DNA from: Halobaculum magnesiiphilum
GTDB lineage: Archaea; Halobacteriota; Halobacteria; Halobacteriales; Haloferacaceae
Length of the DNA stretch: 64,000 nt
Reading direction: 5' to 3'
Assembly (NCBI RefSeq): GCF_019823105.1
Contig: NZ_CP081958.1
Location: 1,116,001 to 1,180,000, forward strand
Below are positions 43,427 through 52,389 of this stretch, piece after piece. The translations under genes were made by a program, and so were the position numbers. The notes beneath the pieces were generated by a model. It had not been told where the DNA came from. It saw only the letters and a list, made by a program, of their open reading frames with translations, and ran no database searches. How positions within the stretch are numbered: the stretch's first letter is position 1; the number at the start of each line of letters is the position of its first letter.

Positions 43427-43436
43427 GTCATATAGG
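43427..43436 (-). promoter_or_regulatory. TATA box of the aldehyde dehydrogenase gene
   Basis: CCTATATGAC on the complement, about 27 bp from ATG 43404, indicating a leaderless transcript and ruling out the longer upstream frame. Confidence 0.6.
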
Positions 43437-43583
43437 TGCGGGAAGTTCGCCGCCCGTCCGGATCGACCCCGCCTTCGGCGCCGGGTTTCGCGGGGGATCC
43501 CCACCAGCGCCGTCGATGCCGGGGATTCCAATCGATCCGCCACCGCCGCAAGACCCTTTCCTCGCGGTCGCCTCCGCTCGACC

Positions 43584-44042
43584 ATGACCGACGCCGAGTC
43601 GCTCACGATGGACCTGCCCGAATCGGTCGACGAACCGGCGCTGCGGCGCGTGAAGACCGTCGCCCGCGTCATGGACGAGGCGGTCGAGATCCCGGGGACG
43701 GGCATCCGCGTCGGGCTCGATCCCGTGCTCGGCGTGGTGCCCGGTGCCGGCGACGCCGTCGCCGCGGGGATCTCGCTGTACATCGTCGCCGAGGCCGCCT
43801 ACCTCGGCGTCCCGCTGTCGACGATCGTCCGCATGCTCGCGAACGTCGCCGCCGACGCGGTGCTCGGGTCGATCCCCGTCGTCGGGCCGGTGTTCGACAC
43901 GTTCATCAGGGCGAACAAGTGGAACGCCTCCTACATCGAGGAGTTCGTCGCCGACGCCGCCGGCGACGACGAGGGCGAGGCCGTCGATGCGGCCGCCGAC
44001 GAGGACGACGGGCCCGTCGTCATCGAGATCACCGAGGAGTAA
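43584..44042 (+). CDS. DUF4112 membrane protein (second copy)
   Basis: 152 aa. Same motif pair as the 1431-1847 protein: 'GVVPGAGDAVAAGISLYIV' and 'GSIPVVGPVFDTFIRANKWN', with two hydrophobic helices. The C-terminal 30 residues are highly acidic. Function unknown. Diverges from the aldehyde dehydrogenase. Confidence 0.8.
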   Translation: MTDAESLTMDLPESVDEPALRRVKTVARVMDEAVEIPGTGIRVGLDPVLGVVPGAGDAVAAGISLYIVAEAAYLGVPLSTIVRMLANVAADAVLGSIPVVGPVFDTFIRANKWNASYIEEFVADAAGDDEGEAVDAAADEDDGPVVIEITEE

Positions 44043-44069
44043 ATTCGGGCGACCGAGGCCGCGCGCGAC

Positions 44070-44936
44070 TCACGGCTCACTCCGTTTGCCGTTCGCCGTC
44101 GAGGCCTCACTGCGTTCGGCCTCGCTTCGTTCGGCCGCGCGCTTCTCGATCTCCCCCTTCAACCCCGGCGCGTCGAAGTCGTGGTCCGGCCGGATCGCGA
44201 CGAAGTCGAGGTACTCCCGGGCGGCGAGCACGTCCTCGGGCGGGTACGTCGACAGCGCCGCCTCGACGGCGTCGGCCGCGCCGATCAGCGGCTCCAGCGC
44301 CGCCAGCCCGCACGCGAGGTCGTATTCGCGGGCGTCGAGCGCCCCCGGCTCCCGGACGCTCGTCGCGTCGATGAAGTAGAGGTCGCCGTCGAGGATCAGC
44401 ACGTTCTCCGCGCGCAAGTCGCCGTGCGCGAGACCGTTGTCGTGGAGCCGCCCGAGCGCGCGGAACAGCTCCGGCGCGAGTTCGCGTTCGGCGTCGACAT
44501 CGAGCTCGTCGAGCGGACGGAACGCCGGGAGGTACTCGACGACGAGCACGCCCAGCCCGTCGATCTCCAGCGCCTCGACCGGCTCGGGCGCGTTGACGCC
44601 GATGGCGCGCATCCGCTCGGTCGCCTCCAGCTCGTGGCGGGCCATCTCCGCGGGCGTGCCGAAGTGCTCGAAGAAGCCCTCCGTGCCCGAGGAGAACGCC
44701 CCGAGGTTGCGCCCGGCGGTGAACAGCGCGTGGACGACGGAGTTCTGGCGGCTCACCACCTTCACGAAGTACGCCTCGCCGTCGGTGCGGAGGATGAACG
44801 GCGTCGACAGCCAGTTGTCGGCGTCGAGGAACTCCACGCGCGCGCTCCCGTCGCCGTAGCGGGCGGCGAGGTCGCGCGCGACCGCCTCCAGCCGGTCCCA
44901 CTCGACGGTCCCACGGAGGAGGCGCTGGAGGTCCAT
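44070..44936 (-). CDS. RIO-like protein kinase with repeat-derived C-terminus
   Basis: 288 aa. Kinase features: a lysine in 'YFVKVVS' (ATP), the catalytic loop 'LAHGDLRAENVLI' with D, and 'LYFIDATS' as the metal-binding D of the D-F-G-equivalent. The compact catalytic loop with H-G-D resembles RIO1/Bud32-type archaeal kinases. The last about 20 residues read 'ERSEAERSEASTANGKRSEP', encoded by DNA that looks like the intergenic GAGCGAAGCGAG/GAGGCCTCG repeats seen elsewhere (44070-44160), so the tail was probably gained from a repeat. TATA box at 44961-44970. Confidence 0.72.
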   Translation of the reverse strand: MDLQRLLRGTVEWDRLEAVARDLAARYGDGSARVEFLDADNWLSTPFILRTDGEAYFVKVVSRQNSVVHALFTAGRNLGAFSSGTEGFFEHFGTPAEMARHELEATERMRAIGVNAPEPVEALEIDGLGVLVVEYLPAFRPLDELDVDAERELAPELFRALGRLHDNGLAHGDLRAENVLILDGDLYFIDATSVREPGALDAREYDLACGLAALEPLIGAADAVEAALSTYPPEDVLAAREYLDFVAIRPDHDFDAPGLKGEIEKRAAERSEAERSEASTANGKRSEP

Positions 44937-44960
44937 GGAGTCGGAGTAGTCCGTGGACGG

Positions 44961-44970
44961 GGATAAATCG
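44961..44970 (-). promoter_or_regulatory. TATA box of the RIO-like kinase gene
   Basis: CGATTTATCC on the complement, about 30 bp from ATG 44936; leaderless. Confidence 0.55.
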
Positions 44971-45050
44971 TTGCGAGGGTTCCGGCGCGGATATTGCGTC
45001 GACCGAAAGCCATCGAAACAGGTATTCGGGACGCCGCCCGTGCTTCGGTC

Positions 45051-46190
45051 ATGAACTTCGAGCTGCCCGCGGAACACCGGATGATCCGGGACCAGGTCCG
45101 GGAGTTCTGCGAGGAGGAGATCGCTCCCATCGCCCAGGACATCGAGGACGACCATCGCTTCCCCGAGGAGATCTTCGAGCAGCTCGGCCAACTCGACATG
45201 ATGGGCGTCCCGATCGCCGAGGAGCACGGCGGGCTCGGCGGCGACACCCTGATGTACGCGGTCGTCGCCGAGGAACTCGGTCGCGTTTCCGGCGGCATCG
45301 GCCTCTCGTACGTGGCACACACCTCCCTCGGCTCGAAGCCGATCGAGCTGTTCGGCACCGACGAGCAGCAGGAGGAGTGGCTCCGCCCGCTCGCGGAGGG
45401 CGGCGGCATGGGCGCGTGGGCGCTCACCGAGCCCGGCTCCGGCTCGGACGCCTCCGACATGGACACTACTGCAGAGAGGGACGGCGACGAGTACGTCCTG
45501 AACGGCACGAAGCAGTTCATCACGAACGCCAGCGTCGCTAACTCGGTGCTCGTGAAGGCCGTCACCGACCCCGACGCCGGCTACGACGGCATCTCGACGT
45601 TCATCGTCGACCCCGACGACGAGGGCTTCGAGGTGACGACCGTCTGGGACAAGATGGGACTCAACTGCTCGCCGACCTGCGAGATCCAGCTGAACGACGT
45701 GCGGATCCCGGAGGACCGTCTGCTCGGCGAGGAGGGCGACGGCTGGGACCAGACGAAGAAGACGCTCGACGGCGGTCGGATCTCCATCGCCGCCCTCTCG
45801 ACGGGCCTGGCGCAGGGCGCCTACGAGGCGGCCAAGGAGTACTCCGGCGAGCGCGAGCAGTTCGGGCAGCCGATCTCGAAGTTCGACGCCGTCCGCGACA
45901 TGGTCGTCGACATGCACCGCAAGACCGAGCGCGCGCGCCTGCTCACCCACAAGGCGGCGACGATGTACGACGAGGGCGAGGACGTGACGCGCGCGTCGGC
46001 GCTCGCGAAGCTCGACGCCAGCGAGGCCGCCCGCGAGGTCGCCGAGGACTCGGTGCAGGTCCACGGCGGCTACGGCTACACCACCGACTTCCCGCCCCAG
46101 CGGTTCTACCGCGACGCGAAGCTCATGGAGATCGGCGAAGGGACGAGCGAGATCCAACACCTCATTATCGGCCGCCAGCTCGGACTGTAA
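45051..46190 (+). CDS. Acyl-CoA dehydrogenase
   Basis: 379 aa flavoenzyme that introduces the first double bond in fatty acyl-CoA or amino-acid-derived acyl-CoA breakdown, passing electrons to ETF. Domains in order: N-terminal helical ('MNFELPAEHRMIRDQVREFC'), beta domain with FAD-contact 'AWALTEPGSGSDA', and C-terminal helical with 'GYTTDFPPQRFYRD'. The catalytic base is E363 in the C-terminal 'GEGTSEIQ'. Length and the E at the short/medium-chain position fit a typical ACAD. No other fatty-acid genes are adjacent. Confidence 0.9.
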   Translation: MNFELPAEHRMIRDQVREFCEEEIAPIAQDIEDDHRFPEEIFEQLGQLDMMGVPIAEEHGGLGGDTLMYAVVAEELGRVSGGIGLSYVAHTSLGSKPIELFGTDEQQEEWLRPLAEGGGMGAWALTEPGSGSDASDMDTTAERDGDEYVLNGTKQFITNASVANSVLVKAVTDPDAGYDGISTFIVDPDDEGFEVTTVWDKMGLNCSPTCEIQLNDVRIPEDRLLGEEGDGWDQTKKTLDGGRISIAALSTGLAQGAYEAAKEYSGEREQFGQPISKFDAVRDMVVDMHRKTERARLLTHKAATMYDEGEDVTRASALAKLDASEAAREVAEDSVQVHGGYGYTTDFPPQRFYRDAKLMEIGEGTSEIQHLIIGRQLGL

Positions 46191-46328
46191 CCGGAAATCG
46201 GATCTCGCGGTATCGGAAAGACAGTTCACGAAATTAACATGACTGCGGCCCGTCGGTGGGAATCCGATCTGATAATTCAGTAGCTGACTTTATGTTCAGT
46301 CTCAAGTCACCCGGATACACTCACCGGT

Positions 46329-48602
46329 ATGGTCACAGATCTGGAACTCCTCGTCGCCGCAGCGGTCGGCTCCGCGGTGGTGTCGACCGGCGCGGGGGGG
46401 CTCGCGTATCTGCGGACCCGCGAGCGAACGGATCATGCCGGCGCCGCCATCGCCGCGACCCTCGGGCTCGTCGCGGTGTGGGCGACGGTGTTCGCCCTCC
46501 AACTGGCGGCCGGAACCACGTCCCCGGGGGCGGGACTGCTCAAGCTGAAGTGGCTCGTCGCCACGCCCGTTGTCACCACGTCGCTTCTGTTCGCGATCGC
46601 GTACGCCGGCCACGACGGATGGCTGACGCCGCCGCGTGTCGCCGCGCTCGCCGTCGAACCCGCCGTCGCCGGCGCGGTCGCCGTCGTGAACCCCGGCGGC
46701 GTCTTCTTCGCCGCCATCGCGCCATGGAGGGTCGGCGGCGCGACCGTGCTCGTTCCCGATCCCGGCCCGGCGCTGCTCGCGCACATCGTGTACGGCGTAC
46801 TCGCCGGCGCGGCGTTCGTTTGGCTGCTGGGGCGGGTCGCGGTTCGCTCGTCGGGCACCTACCGGACGCAGGCGGCCGTGCTGTGTGCGGGAACCGCGAC
46901 GCCGGTGGCGACCGCGACGCTGTTCGTGCTCCGGCCGTCGTGGGCGCCGCCGTTCGACGCGACGCCGCTGGGCTTCGGGGTGGTGAGCCTGCTGTTGCTC
47001 GTCGCGATGTGGAGGTACGACCTGTTCGACGTGGCGTCGGTCGCACACGAGACGGTGTTCGCCGGGCTCGACGACGCGGTCGTCGTCGTCGACGACGACG
47101 GCCACGTCGTCGAGACGAACCCGTCCGCCCGCGACGCGTTCGAGCTCGGTCCAGACGTGGTCGGTGCCGACGCCGAGCGGGTGTTGCCCGAGGCCGTCGT
47201 CTCGTCGGGGCTGCTCGACGGCGACGACGCCGAGGTCGCGCTCGACGGGGCCGCCGACGGATCGGACGGTCACCCGGGGGCGTCCCGACGGGGGCCGCCG
47301 GCGGATCCGACGTACTTCGAGGCGACCTCTGAGTCGCTCGGGCGCGAGGGACTCCGGCTGCTCGTGTTCCGGGACGTGACCGAGCGCACGGAGATGCAGC
47401 GACGCTATCGGGCGTACGTTGAGCACTCACAGGACGTCGTCGCGGTCGCGGACGCAGACGGCGTCCTCGAGTACATCAGCCCCGCGGTCGAGTCCGTGCT
47501 CGGGTACGATCCCGAACGGCTCGAGGGCGGGGTGTTCACCGACTACATCCACCCGGACGACCGTCGCTCGGTCGCCGAGCCCTTCGCCGAGAGCCTCGGC
47601 CGGCCGGGCGAGCGCGTCCGCGTCTCCTTCCGCGTCGAACACCGCGACGGCGGCTGGCGGGTCCTCGACGGCGTCGGCGTCAACCGCTTTCACGACCCGC
47701 ACATCGGCGGCTACCTGCTCACCCTCCGCGACGAGACCCAGCGGGACCGCTACGAACAGCGCCTCCGCGTGTTGACGCGCGTCCTCCGGCACGACCTCCG
47801 CAACGAGCTCAACGTCGTGCACGGCTACGCGGACGTGATCGCCGCCGAAGGCGGCGACACGGCCGAGCACGCCGAGCGTATCCAACGGTCCGCCGAGCGG
47901 CTCGCCTCGCTGGGAACCCGCGTCCGCGGCGTCGACCAGACGCTTCGGCGGACGGACCACGGCGGCCGCCCGGTCGACGTGACCCGCGTCGTCGGGGAGG
48001 TTGCCGACCGCGCCCGCGAGCGGTTCCCGGGGATGACGGTGACCGTCGACGCCGACGAGACGATCGCGTACGCCGACGAGCTGCTCGCCACCGCGGTGTG
48101 GAACGTCGTGGAGAACGCCGCTCGCCACCACGACGGCGACCGGCCGGCCGTGGCGATCACGCTGTCGGACGGCGACGACACGGTCGAGCTCCGGATCGCC
48201 GACGACGGTCCGGGGATCCCCGCGGAGGACCGCGAGGCGGTCGAGTCGGGCCACGAGACGCAACTTCGCCACGCCAGCGGGCTCGGCCTCTGGCTCGTCA
48301 GGTGGATCGTCGACGGCGTCGACGGCGAGCTCTCCTTCGTCGACGGCGCCGACGCGACCGACGACGACACAGCCGACGACGCGACCGCCGACGGCGCGGC
48401 CGCCGAGGCGATCGACGAGGTCGGAACGGTCGTCGTCATCCGCCTGCGCGCGGCCGACACGGAGTCGGTGTCGGCGTCGTCGATCGAGCAGATGGACCCG
48501 TGGGGCGTCGCCAGGGCGGCCCCCGAGCGGACCGACGGCGGAGCCGGTGACGCGGGGCCGTTCGGAGGGTCGGTCGCGTCGCGGCCGTCGAACGACGACT
48601 GA
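46329..48602 (+). CDS. Membrane sensor histidine kinase
   Basis: 757 aa. About seven N-terminal helices (residues 5-228) match the 7TM sensor region of haloarchaeal kinases. A PAS-like segment (about 240-350) and a second PAS domain (about 362-470, 'YVEHSQDVVAVADADGVLEYISPAVESVLGY') follow. The HisKA-like phosphoacceptor is H488 in 'LRHDLRNELN'; the ATPase domain has N-box 'AVWNVVENAARHH', G1 'DDGPGIP' and G2 'GLGLWLVRWIV'. The C-terminal 60 residues are an acidic disordered tail. No response regulator is adjacent. TATA-like ACTTTATGT at about 46287-46295. Confidence 0.85.
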   Translation: MVTDLELLVAAAVGSAVVSTGAGGLAYLRTRERTDHAGAAIAATLGLVAVWATVFALQLAAGTTSPGAGLLKLKWLVATPVVTTSLLFAIAYAGHDGWLTPPRVAALAVEPAVAGAVAVVNPGGVFFAAIAPWRVGGATVLVPDPGPALLAHIVYGVLAGAAFVWLLGRVAVRSSGTYRTQAAVLCAGTATPVATATLFVLRPSWAPPFDATPLGFGVVSLLLLVAMWRYDLFDVASVAHETVFAGLDDAVVVVDDDGHVVETNPSARDAFELGPDVVGADAERVLPEAVVSSGLLDGDDAEVALDGAADGSDGHPGASRRGPPADPTYFEATSESLGREGLRLLVFRDVTERTEMQRRYRAYVEHSQDVVAVADADGVLEYISPAVESVLGYDPERLEGGVFTDYIHPDDRRSVAEPFAESLGRPGERVRVSFRVEHRDGGWRVLDGVGVNRFHDPHIGGYLLTLRDETQRDRYEQRLRVLTRVLRHDLRNELNVVHGYADVIAAEGGDTAEHAERIQRSAERLASLGTRVRGVDQTLRRTDHGGRPVDVTRVVGEVADRARERFPGMTVTVDADETIAYADELLATAVWNVVENAARHHDGDRPAVAITLSDGDDTVELRIADDGPGIPAEDREAVESGHETQLRHASGLGLWLVRWIVDGVDGELSFVDGADATDDDTADDATADGAAAEAIDEVGTVVVIRLRAADTESVSASSIEQMDPWGVARAAPERTDGGAGDAGPFGGSVASRPSNDD

Positions 48603-48636
48603 TCGCGACGGGAGACAACCACTGAGCTGTGACCGC

Positions 48637-49008
48637 CTACGACGACGCGACGAACACCAGCGGCTCCCAATCGCCGCGCTCCTCCGGCCCGAGCTCCGTC
48701 CCCGCGGTGAACGCCCGGTCGTGAGCTGCCCGAGCGGCCGCAAGGACCGCCGCGGACGCGTCGAGCGTCGCCGCGAACTCGCGCCACACGTGCGGCGGAA
48801 CGAGGAGGAAGTACGTCCGTCCGTCGCGACGGACCAGGGGGTCGTACTCGAACGCCCGCCGGTACTCGAAGACGATGTCGGCGACCCCCGGGTACGCGCG
48901 GACGTCCGCCTGCATCGCGGTCATCGTCTCCCGCACGGCGGACTCGTCGACGCCGGCGGTCGCCGCCGCGTCCGCGACGTGGGGCGCGAGCGGACCGAGC
49001 TCGTCCAT
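48637..49008 (-). CDS. Conserved haloarchaeal hypothetical protein
   Basis: 123 aa, no membrane segment. Helix-rich N-terminus ('ELGPLAPHVADAAATAGVDESAVRETMTAM') followed by 'FEYRRAFEYDPLVRRDGRTYFLLVPPHVWREFAATL', a compact mixed domain (positions about 48770-48990). Not recognised. The ATG is 70 bp from the divergent TIM-barrel gene. Confidence 0.55.
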   Translation of the reverse strand: MDELGPLAPHVADAAATAGVDESAVRETMTAMQADVRAYPGVADIVFEYRRAFEYDPLVRRDGRTYFLLVPPHVWREFAATLDASAAVLAAARAAHDRAFTAGTELGPEERGDWEPLVFVASS

Positions 49009-49078
49009 ACTCCCGCTGGGAGCCGCGGCGGCATGAGCGATGCGGTGGGTCGAAGTGCCGACGGGCGCTACGGTCGGT

Positions 49079-49918
49079 ATGGACGCGGACATCGGATTCG
49101 TCACCCAGGTGGGCATGGATCTCCGTACGGCGGTCGGGACGGCCGCCGACCACGGCTACGACTACGTCGAGGTGATGCTCGACGGCGCGGGCGCCCGAAA
49201 CCGACTCGCCCCCCGTCGCGAGGAGCTTCGCGAGGCGCTCGCGGACCACGGGGTCGGCTGCACGGTCCACCTCCCGTTCGGGTCGATCGATCCCGGCTCC
49301 CCCTTCGACGCGGTTCGCTCGGGCGCCGTCGCCGAACTTGAGGCGCACCTCGACCTCGCTGCGGATCTGGGCGCGACGAAGGCGACGCTGCACCCGACGA
49401 CGGACGCGTGGGCGCCCGCCCACGACGACGAGACTGTCGGCGACCACATCGTCGAGTCGGTCCGTCACCTCGACGCGTACGCCGCCGACCGCGACGTGGA
49501 GCTAGTCGCCGAGAACGTCCCGAAGGGCCGCTTCGACACGAACCGGATCGGCGAGCTGCTCGACCGGACCGACGTGTCGATGTGTCTCGACACCGGCCAC
49601 GCCCGCGTCGACGGCCGCGACGACGGCGGCATCGCGGCGCTGATCGAGGAGCGCGCCGACCGCATCTCGCATTTCCACCTGAACGACGTGCGCACCGCCG
49701 ACGACGAGCACCTCCCGATCGGCGCCGGCTTCGTCGACTTCGCGCGGCTGTTCCGGGCGCTGCCCGACGACTGGACGGGGACGCTCTCGGCGGAGGTGTT
49801 CACTCACGACGCCGCGTACCTCGGCCACAGCCTCGATCGGATCGGGGAGCTGCTGGCGGCCGCCGAAACCGAAGAGCGGGACGCCGACCGCGACGGCGAC
49901 ACGGAGGGCGGCGAATGA
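49079..49918 (+). CDS. Sugar phosphate isomerase/epimerase-like TIM-barrel protein
   Basis: 279 aa xylose-isomerase-like/AP-endonuclease 2 fold. Metal-site motifs: 'YDYVEVMLDG', 'TLHPTTDAW', 'ELVAENVPKG' (Glu), 'MCLDTGHARVDGRD' (Asp/His), 'ISHFHLNDVR' (His) and 'LSAEVFTHD' (Glu). This arrangement of E, D, H, H, E binds a divalent metal. Could isomerise a sugar phosphate or, less likely, act as an endonuclease IV (key loops differ). The stop overlaps the kinase start (ATGA), indicating joint function. Confidence 0.75.
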   Translation: MDADIGFVTQVGMDLRTAVGTAADHGYDYVEVMLDGAGARNRLAPRREELREALADHGVGCTVHLPFGSIDPGSPFDAVRSGAVAELEAHLDLAADLGATKATLHPTTDAWAPAHDDETVGDHIVESVRHLDAYAADRDVELVAENVPKGRFDTNRIGELLDRTDVSMCLDTGHARVDGRDDGGIAALIEERADRISHFHLNDVRTADDEHLPIGAGFVDFARLFRALPDDWTGTLSAEVFTHDAAYLGHSLDRIGELLAAAETEERDADRDGDTEGGE

Positions 49919-50871
49919 CCCGCCTCGTCGTCGGTGAGTGCATCGTCGACCTCCACCCGGCGGCCGCCTCGGCGGGCGACCTCGGCGACGCCGACGCGTA
50001 CGCCCGCCACCCGGGCGGCGCGCCGGCGAACGTTGCCGTCGGGCTCGCGCGCCTCGGCGAGGCGCCGGGGCTGTGGACACGCCTCGGCGACGACGGCTTC
50101 GGCGACTTCCTCGCGGACACGCTCCGCGGGGAGGGAATCCCGGAGACGTACGTCGAGCGCGACCCGGACGCGCCGACCGGCCTCGCGTTGGTCGCGCTCG
50201 ACGCCGACGGCGAGCGGTCGTTCTCGCTGTACCTGGAGGGGACGGCCGCGGCCGCGCTCGACCCCGCGACCGTCGACGACGCGACGCTCGCGGACCTCGA
50301 CTGGATCCACGTCGGCGGCGTCGAGTTGGCCCACGAGCCGTCGCGCTCGGCGGTCTTCGACCTGCTCGACCGTGCCCCCGACGCCGCCACCGTCTCGTTC
50401 GACCCGAACGCGCGGCCGTCGCTGTGGCGGGAGTTCGACTACGCCGACACGCTCGCGCGGGCGCTCCCGGACGTGGACGTGCTCGTCGCCTCCGCGGAGG
50501 ACCTCGACCCCGCCGGCTACGAGGGGACCGCCGAGGCGCTCGCCTCCGGCGTCGTCGCCGACGGCCCCCACACCGCGGTGATCACCCGCGGCGCGGCGGG
50601 GGCGTACGCCCGCTCGACCGCCGAGGCGCCGTGGGGCGCCGGCCACGCCGAGCACCCGGGGTTCGAGGCCGACGTGGTCGACACGACCGGCGCGGGCGAC
50701 GCCTTCACCGCCGGCGCGATCGCGGCGCTCGACGGGGGGTCGTCGCTCTCGGACGCGCTCCGGTTCGCGAACGCCGTCGGCGCGCGGGCGACGACCGCGC
50801 AGGGGGCGATGGCAGCGTTGCCGACGCGCGTGGAGGTCGAGGCGTTCCTCGACGGCGAGAGCGATCGATAG
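49915..50871 (+). CDS. PfkB-family carbohydrate kinase
   Basis: 318 aa ribokinase fold. N-terminal 'RHPGGAPANVAVGLARLG' (substrate-binding GG motif 1) and the C-terminal 'DTTGAGDAFTAGA' with catalytic base D262 (motif 2, 256-264) are intact. Fructokinase-like sequence 'GGAPANVAVGLARLG' and 'FDPNARPSLW' suggest a hexose or keto-sugar substrate. Overlaps the TIM-barrel isomerase by 4 bp; together they could convert one sugar to a ketose and phosphorylate it. Ends with short inverted repeats (GCCGGC pairs) before the convergent MFS gene. Confidence 0.82.
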   Translation: MTRLVVGECIVDLHPAAASAGDLGDADAYARHPGGAPANVAVGLARLGEAPGLWTRLGDDGFGDFLADTLRGEGIPETYVERDPDAPTGLALVALDADGERSFSLYLEGTAAAALDPATVDDATLADLDWIHVGGVELAHEPSRSAVFDLLDRAPDAATVSFDPNARPSLWREFDYADTLARALPDVDVLVASAEDLDPAGYEGTAEALASGVVADGPHTAVITRGAAGAYARSTAEAPWGAGHAEHPGFEADVVDTTGAGDAFTAGAIAALDGGSSLSDALRFANAVGARATTAQGAMAALPTRVEVEAFLDGESDR

Positions 50872-50957
50872 CGGGCGTTCGATGGCCGGCGTTCGGTAGC
50901 CGGCGGGTCCGCGCGGTCGACGGTCCCGTGCGGTCGACGGGGCCGGCGGGGTCGCCT

Positions 50958-52274
50958 TCACCGGTCGAGAACGACGAGCGCCAACCCGACGAACACCAGC
51001 GCCGCCCCCAACGAGAACGTCGGGAGGTAGCCCGCGGCGCCGGCGACCACCCCGCCCAGGGCGGAGCCGACGGCGGTCGCGAGCCCCGCGGCCGCCGCCT
51101 GCGCGCCGAGGGCGGCGCCGCGGGTCGACTCGTCGGCGAGGCGGCTGACGATGCCGGCGGTGGTGACCGCGATGAACGCCCAGGTCGCGCCGATGAGGCC
51201 GAACGCGAGCGCATAGCCCGCCAGCGCCGGGAGCGCGGCGGCCGGGAGGGCGACCCCCACGAGCGCGACGCCGGGGAAGAGGGCTCCGCGGCCGGCCAGC
51301 GCGCCCGCCTGCACGACCCGCGGGGCGTACCGCCCGGCGAGCCGGCCGGCCGGCCCGTAGCAGACCGCCGAGCCGAGGTTGCCCGCGAGGTAGACGCCGA
51401 AGACGGCCCCGTCGTCGACGCGCTCGGCGAGGAACGCCGGCACCGGCCCCCAGAAGACGGCGAAGCCCAACGAGAAGACGACGACCGCGAGGACGTACCG
51501 CCGCAGCGACGGGGAGAAGCCGGCCAGCGGGACGGGACTCCGGGCGCCGTCCCGTCGCGATCCCGCCCCGTTACGGAGCGCCCGAAGCTCCCAGAAGATC
51601 CGCGCCGGGCCGTAGAGGCTCGCGCGGAGGTAGCGCCCGGCGCCCCAGTTCGCATGGGGGAGTCGGGCGTACACCCGGCGGAAGCGGTCGGCGGAGACGG
51701 TCGACGGCTCGGGGTACCACGCCCGCGCGAGCAACAGGGCCGCCCCCGCGACGCCCGCGAGAAGGAGAAACAGCAGGCGCTGGCCCGCGATCGGGTCGAC
51801 GCCCAAGCGGGGGACGGCGAGCGTCCACGCGGTGCCGACGAGCAGGCCCGCGACCCAGCCGTACCCCTGCCAGGCGTTCAGCGAGGCGATGTGGCCGTCC
51901 CACTCGTCGACGGGCGCGCCCTCCACGACGATCAGGTTCAGGACGGGGACCGCGGCGGCGACGACGAACCACAGTGCGGCGTTGAGCAACAACACGGCCA
52001 CCGGCGTCGTCGCCAGCGGCACGAGCGCGAGCACCACCGCGGTCGCGCCGAGCGCGACGAGGACGAACGGCCGCCGTCGGCGCGTCCGGGCCGCGAGGGC
52101 TGCCCACGCGAGCGCGCCGGGGACGCCCACGAGCGCCGCGGTCGCGGCGATCAGGCCGACGAACGCCAGGCTGGCGTCCAACGCGATCGCGTACAGCGGC
52201 ACCAGCACGGAGGCGCCACCGACGGCGGCGTACCCCAGTCCCCATGCGACCAACCAGCGGCGGGCGCGATCCAC
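50958..52274 (-). CDS. MFS transporter
   Basis: 438 aa with 12 hydrophobic segments and a central cytoplasmic loop after segment 6 (about 205-265, 'ARAWYPEPSTVSADRFRRVYARLPHANWGAGRYLRASLYGPA' region). The GTG start at 52274 is set by a TATA-like GATTTGTC (complement, about 52294-52301). No substrate motif; could move a sugar, drug or metabolite. Convergent with the PfkB kinase and divergent from the Xaa-Pro peptidase. Confidence 0.8.
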   Translation of the reverse strand: MDRARRWLVAWGLGYAAVGGASVLVPLYAIALDASLAFVGLIAATAALVGVPGALAWAALAARTRRRRPFVLVALGATAVVLALVPLATTPVAVLLLNAALWFVVAAAVPVLNLIVVEGAPVDEWDGHIASLNAWQGYGWVAGLLVGTAWTLAVPRLGVDPIAGQRLLFLLLAGVAGAALLLARAWYPEPSTVSADRFRRVYARLPHANWGAGRYLRASLYGPARIFWELRALRNGAGSRRDGARSPVPLAGFSPSLRRYVLAVVVFSLGFAVFWGPVPAFLAERVDDGAVFGVYLAGNLGSAVCYGPAGRLAGRYAPRVVQAGALAGRGALFPGVALVGVALPAAALPALAGYALAFGLIGATWAFIAVTTAGIVSRLADESTRGAALGAQAAAAGLATAVGSALGGVVAGAAGYLPTFSLGAALVFVGLALVVLDR

Positions 52275-52389
52275 GGACGGGAGTGTTCCGGGGGCGACAA
52301 ATCCCTTCCGCCACCGGGCGGCGACGCCGGGAGGGCGGGGGGCTCCCCGCTCCGACGCGTTCAACTCGGCGGCGACGGAACCGTCGCGC

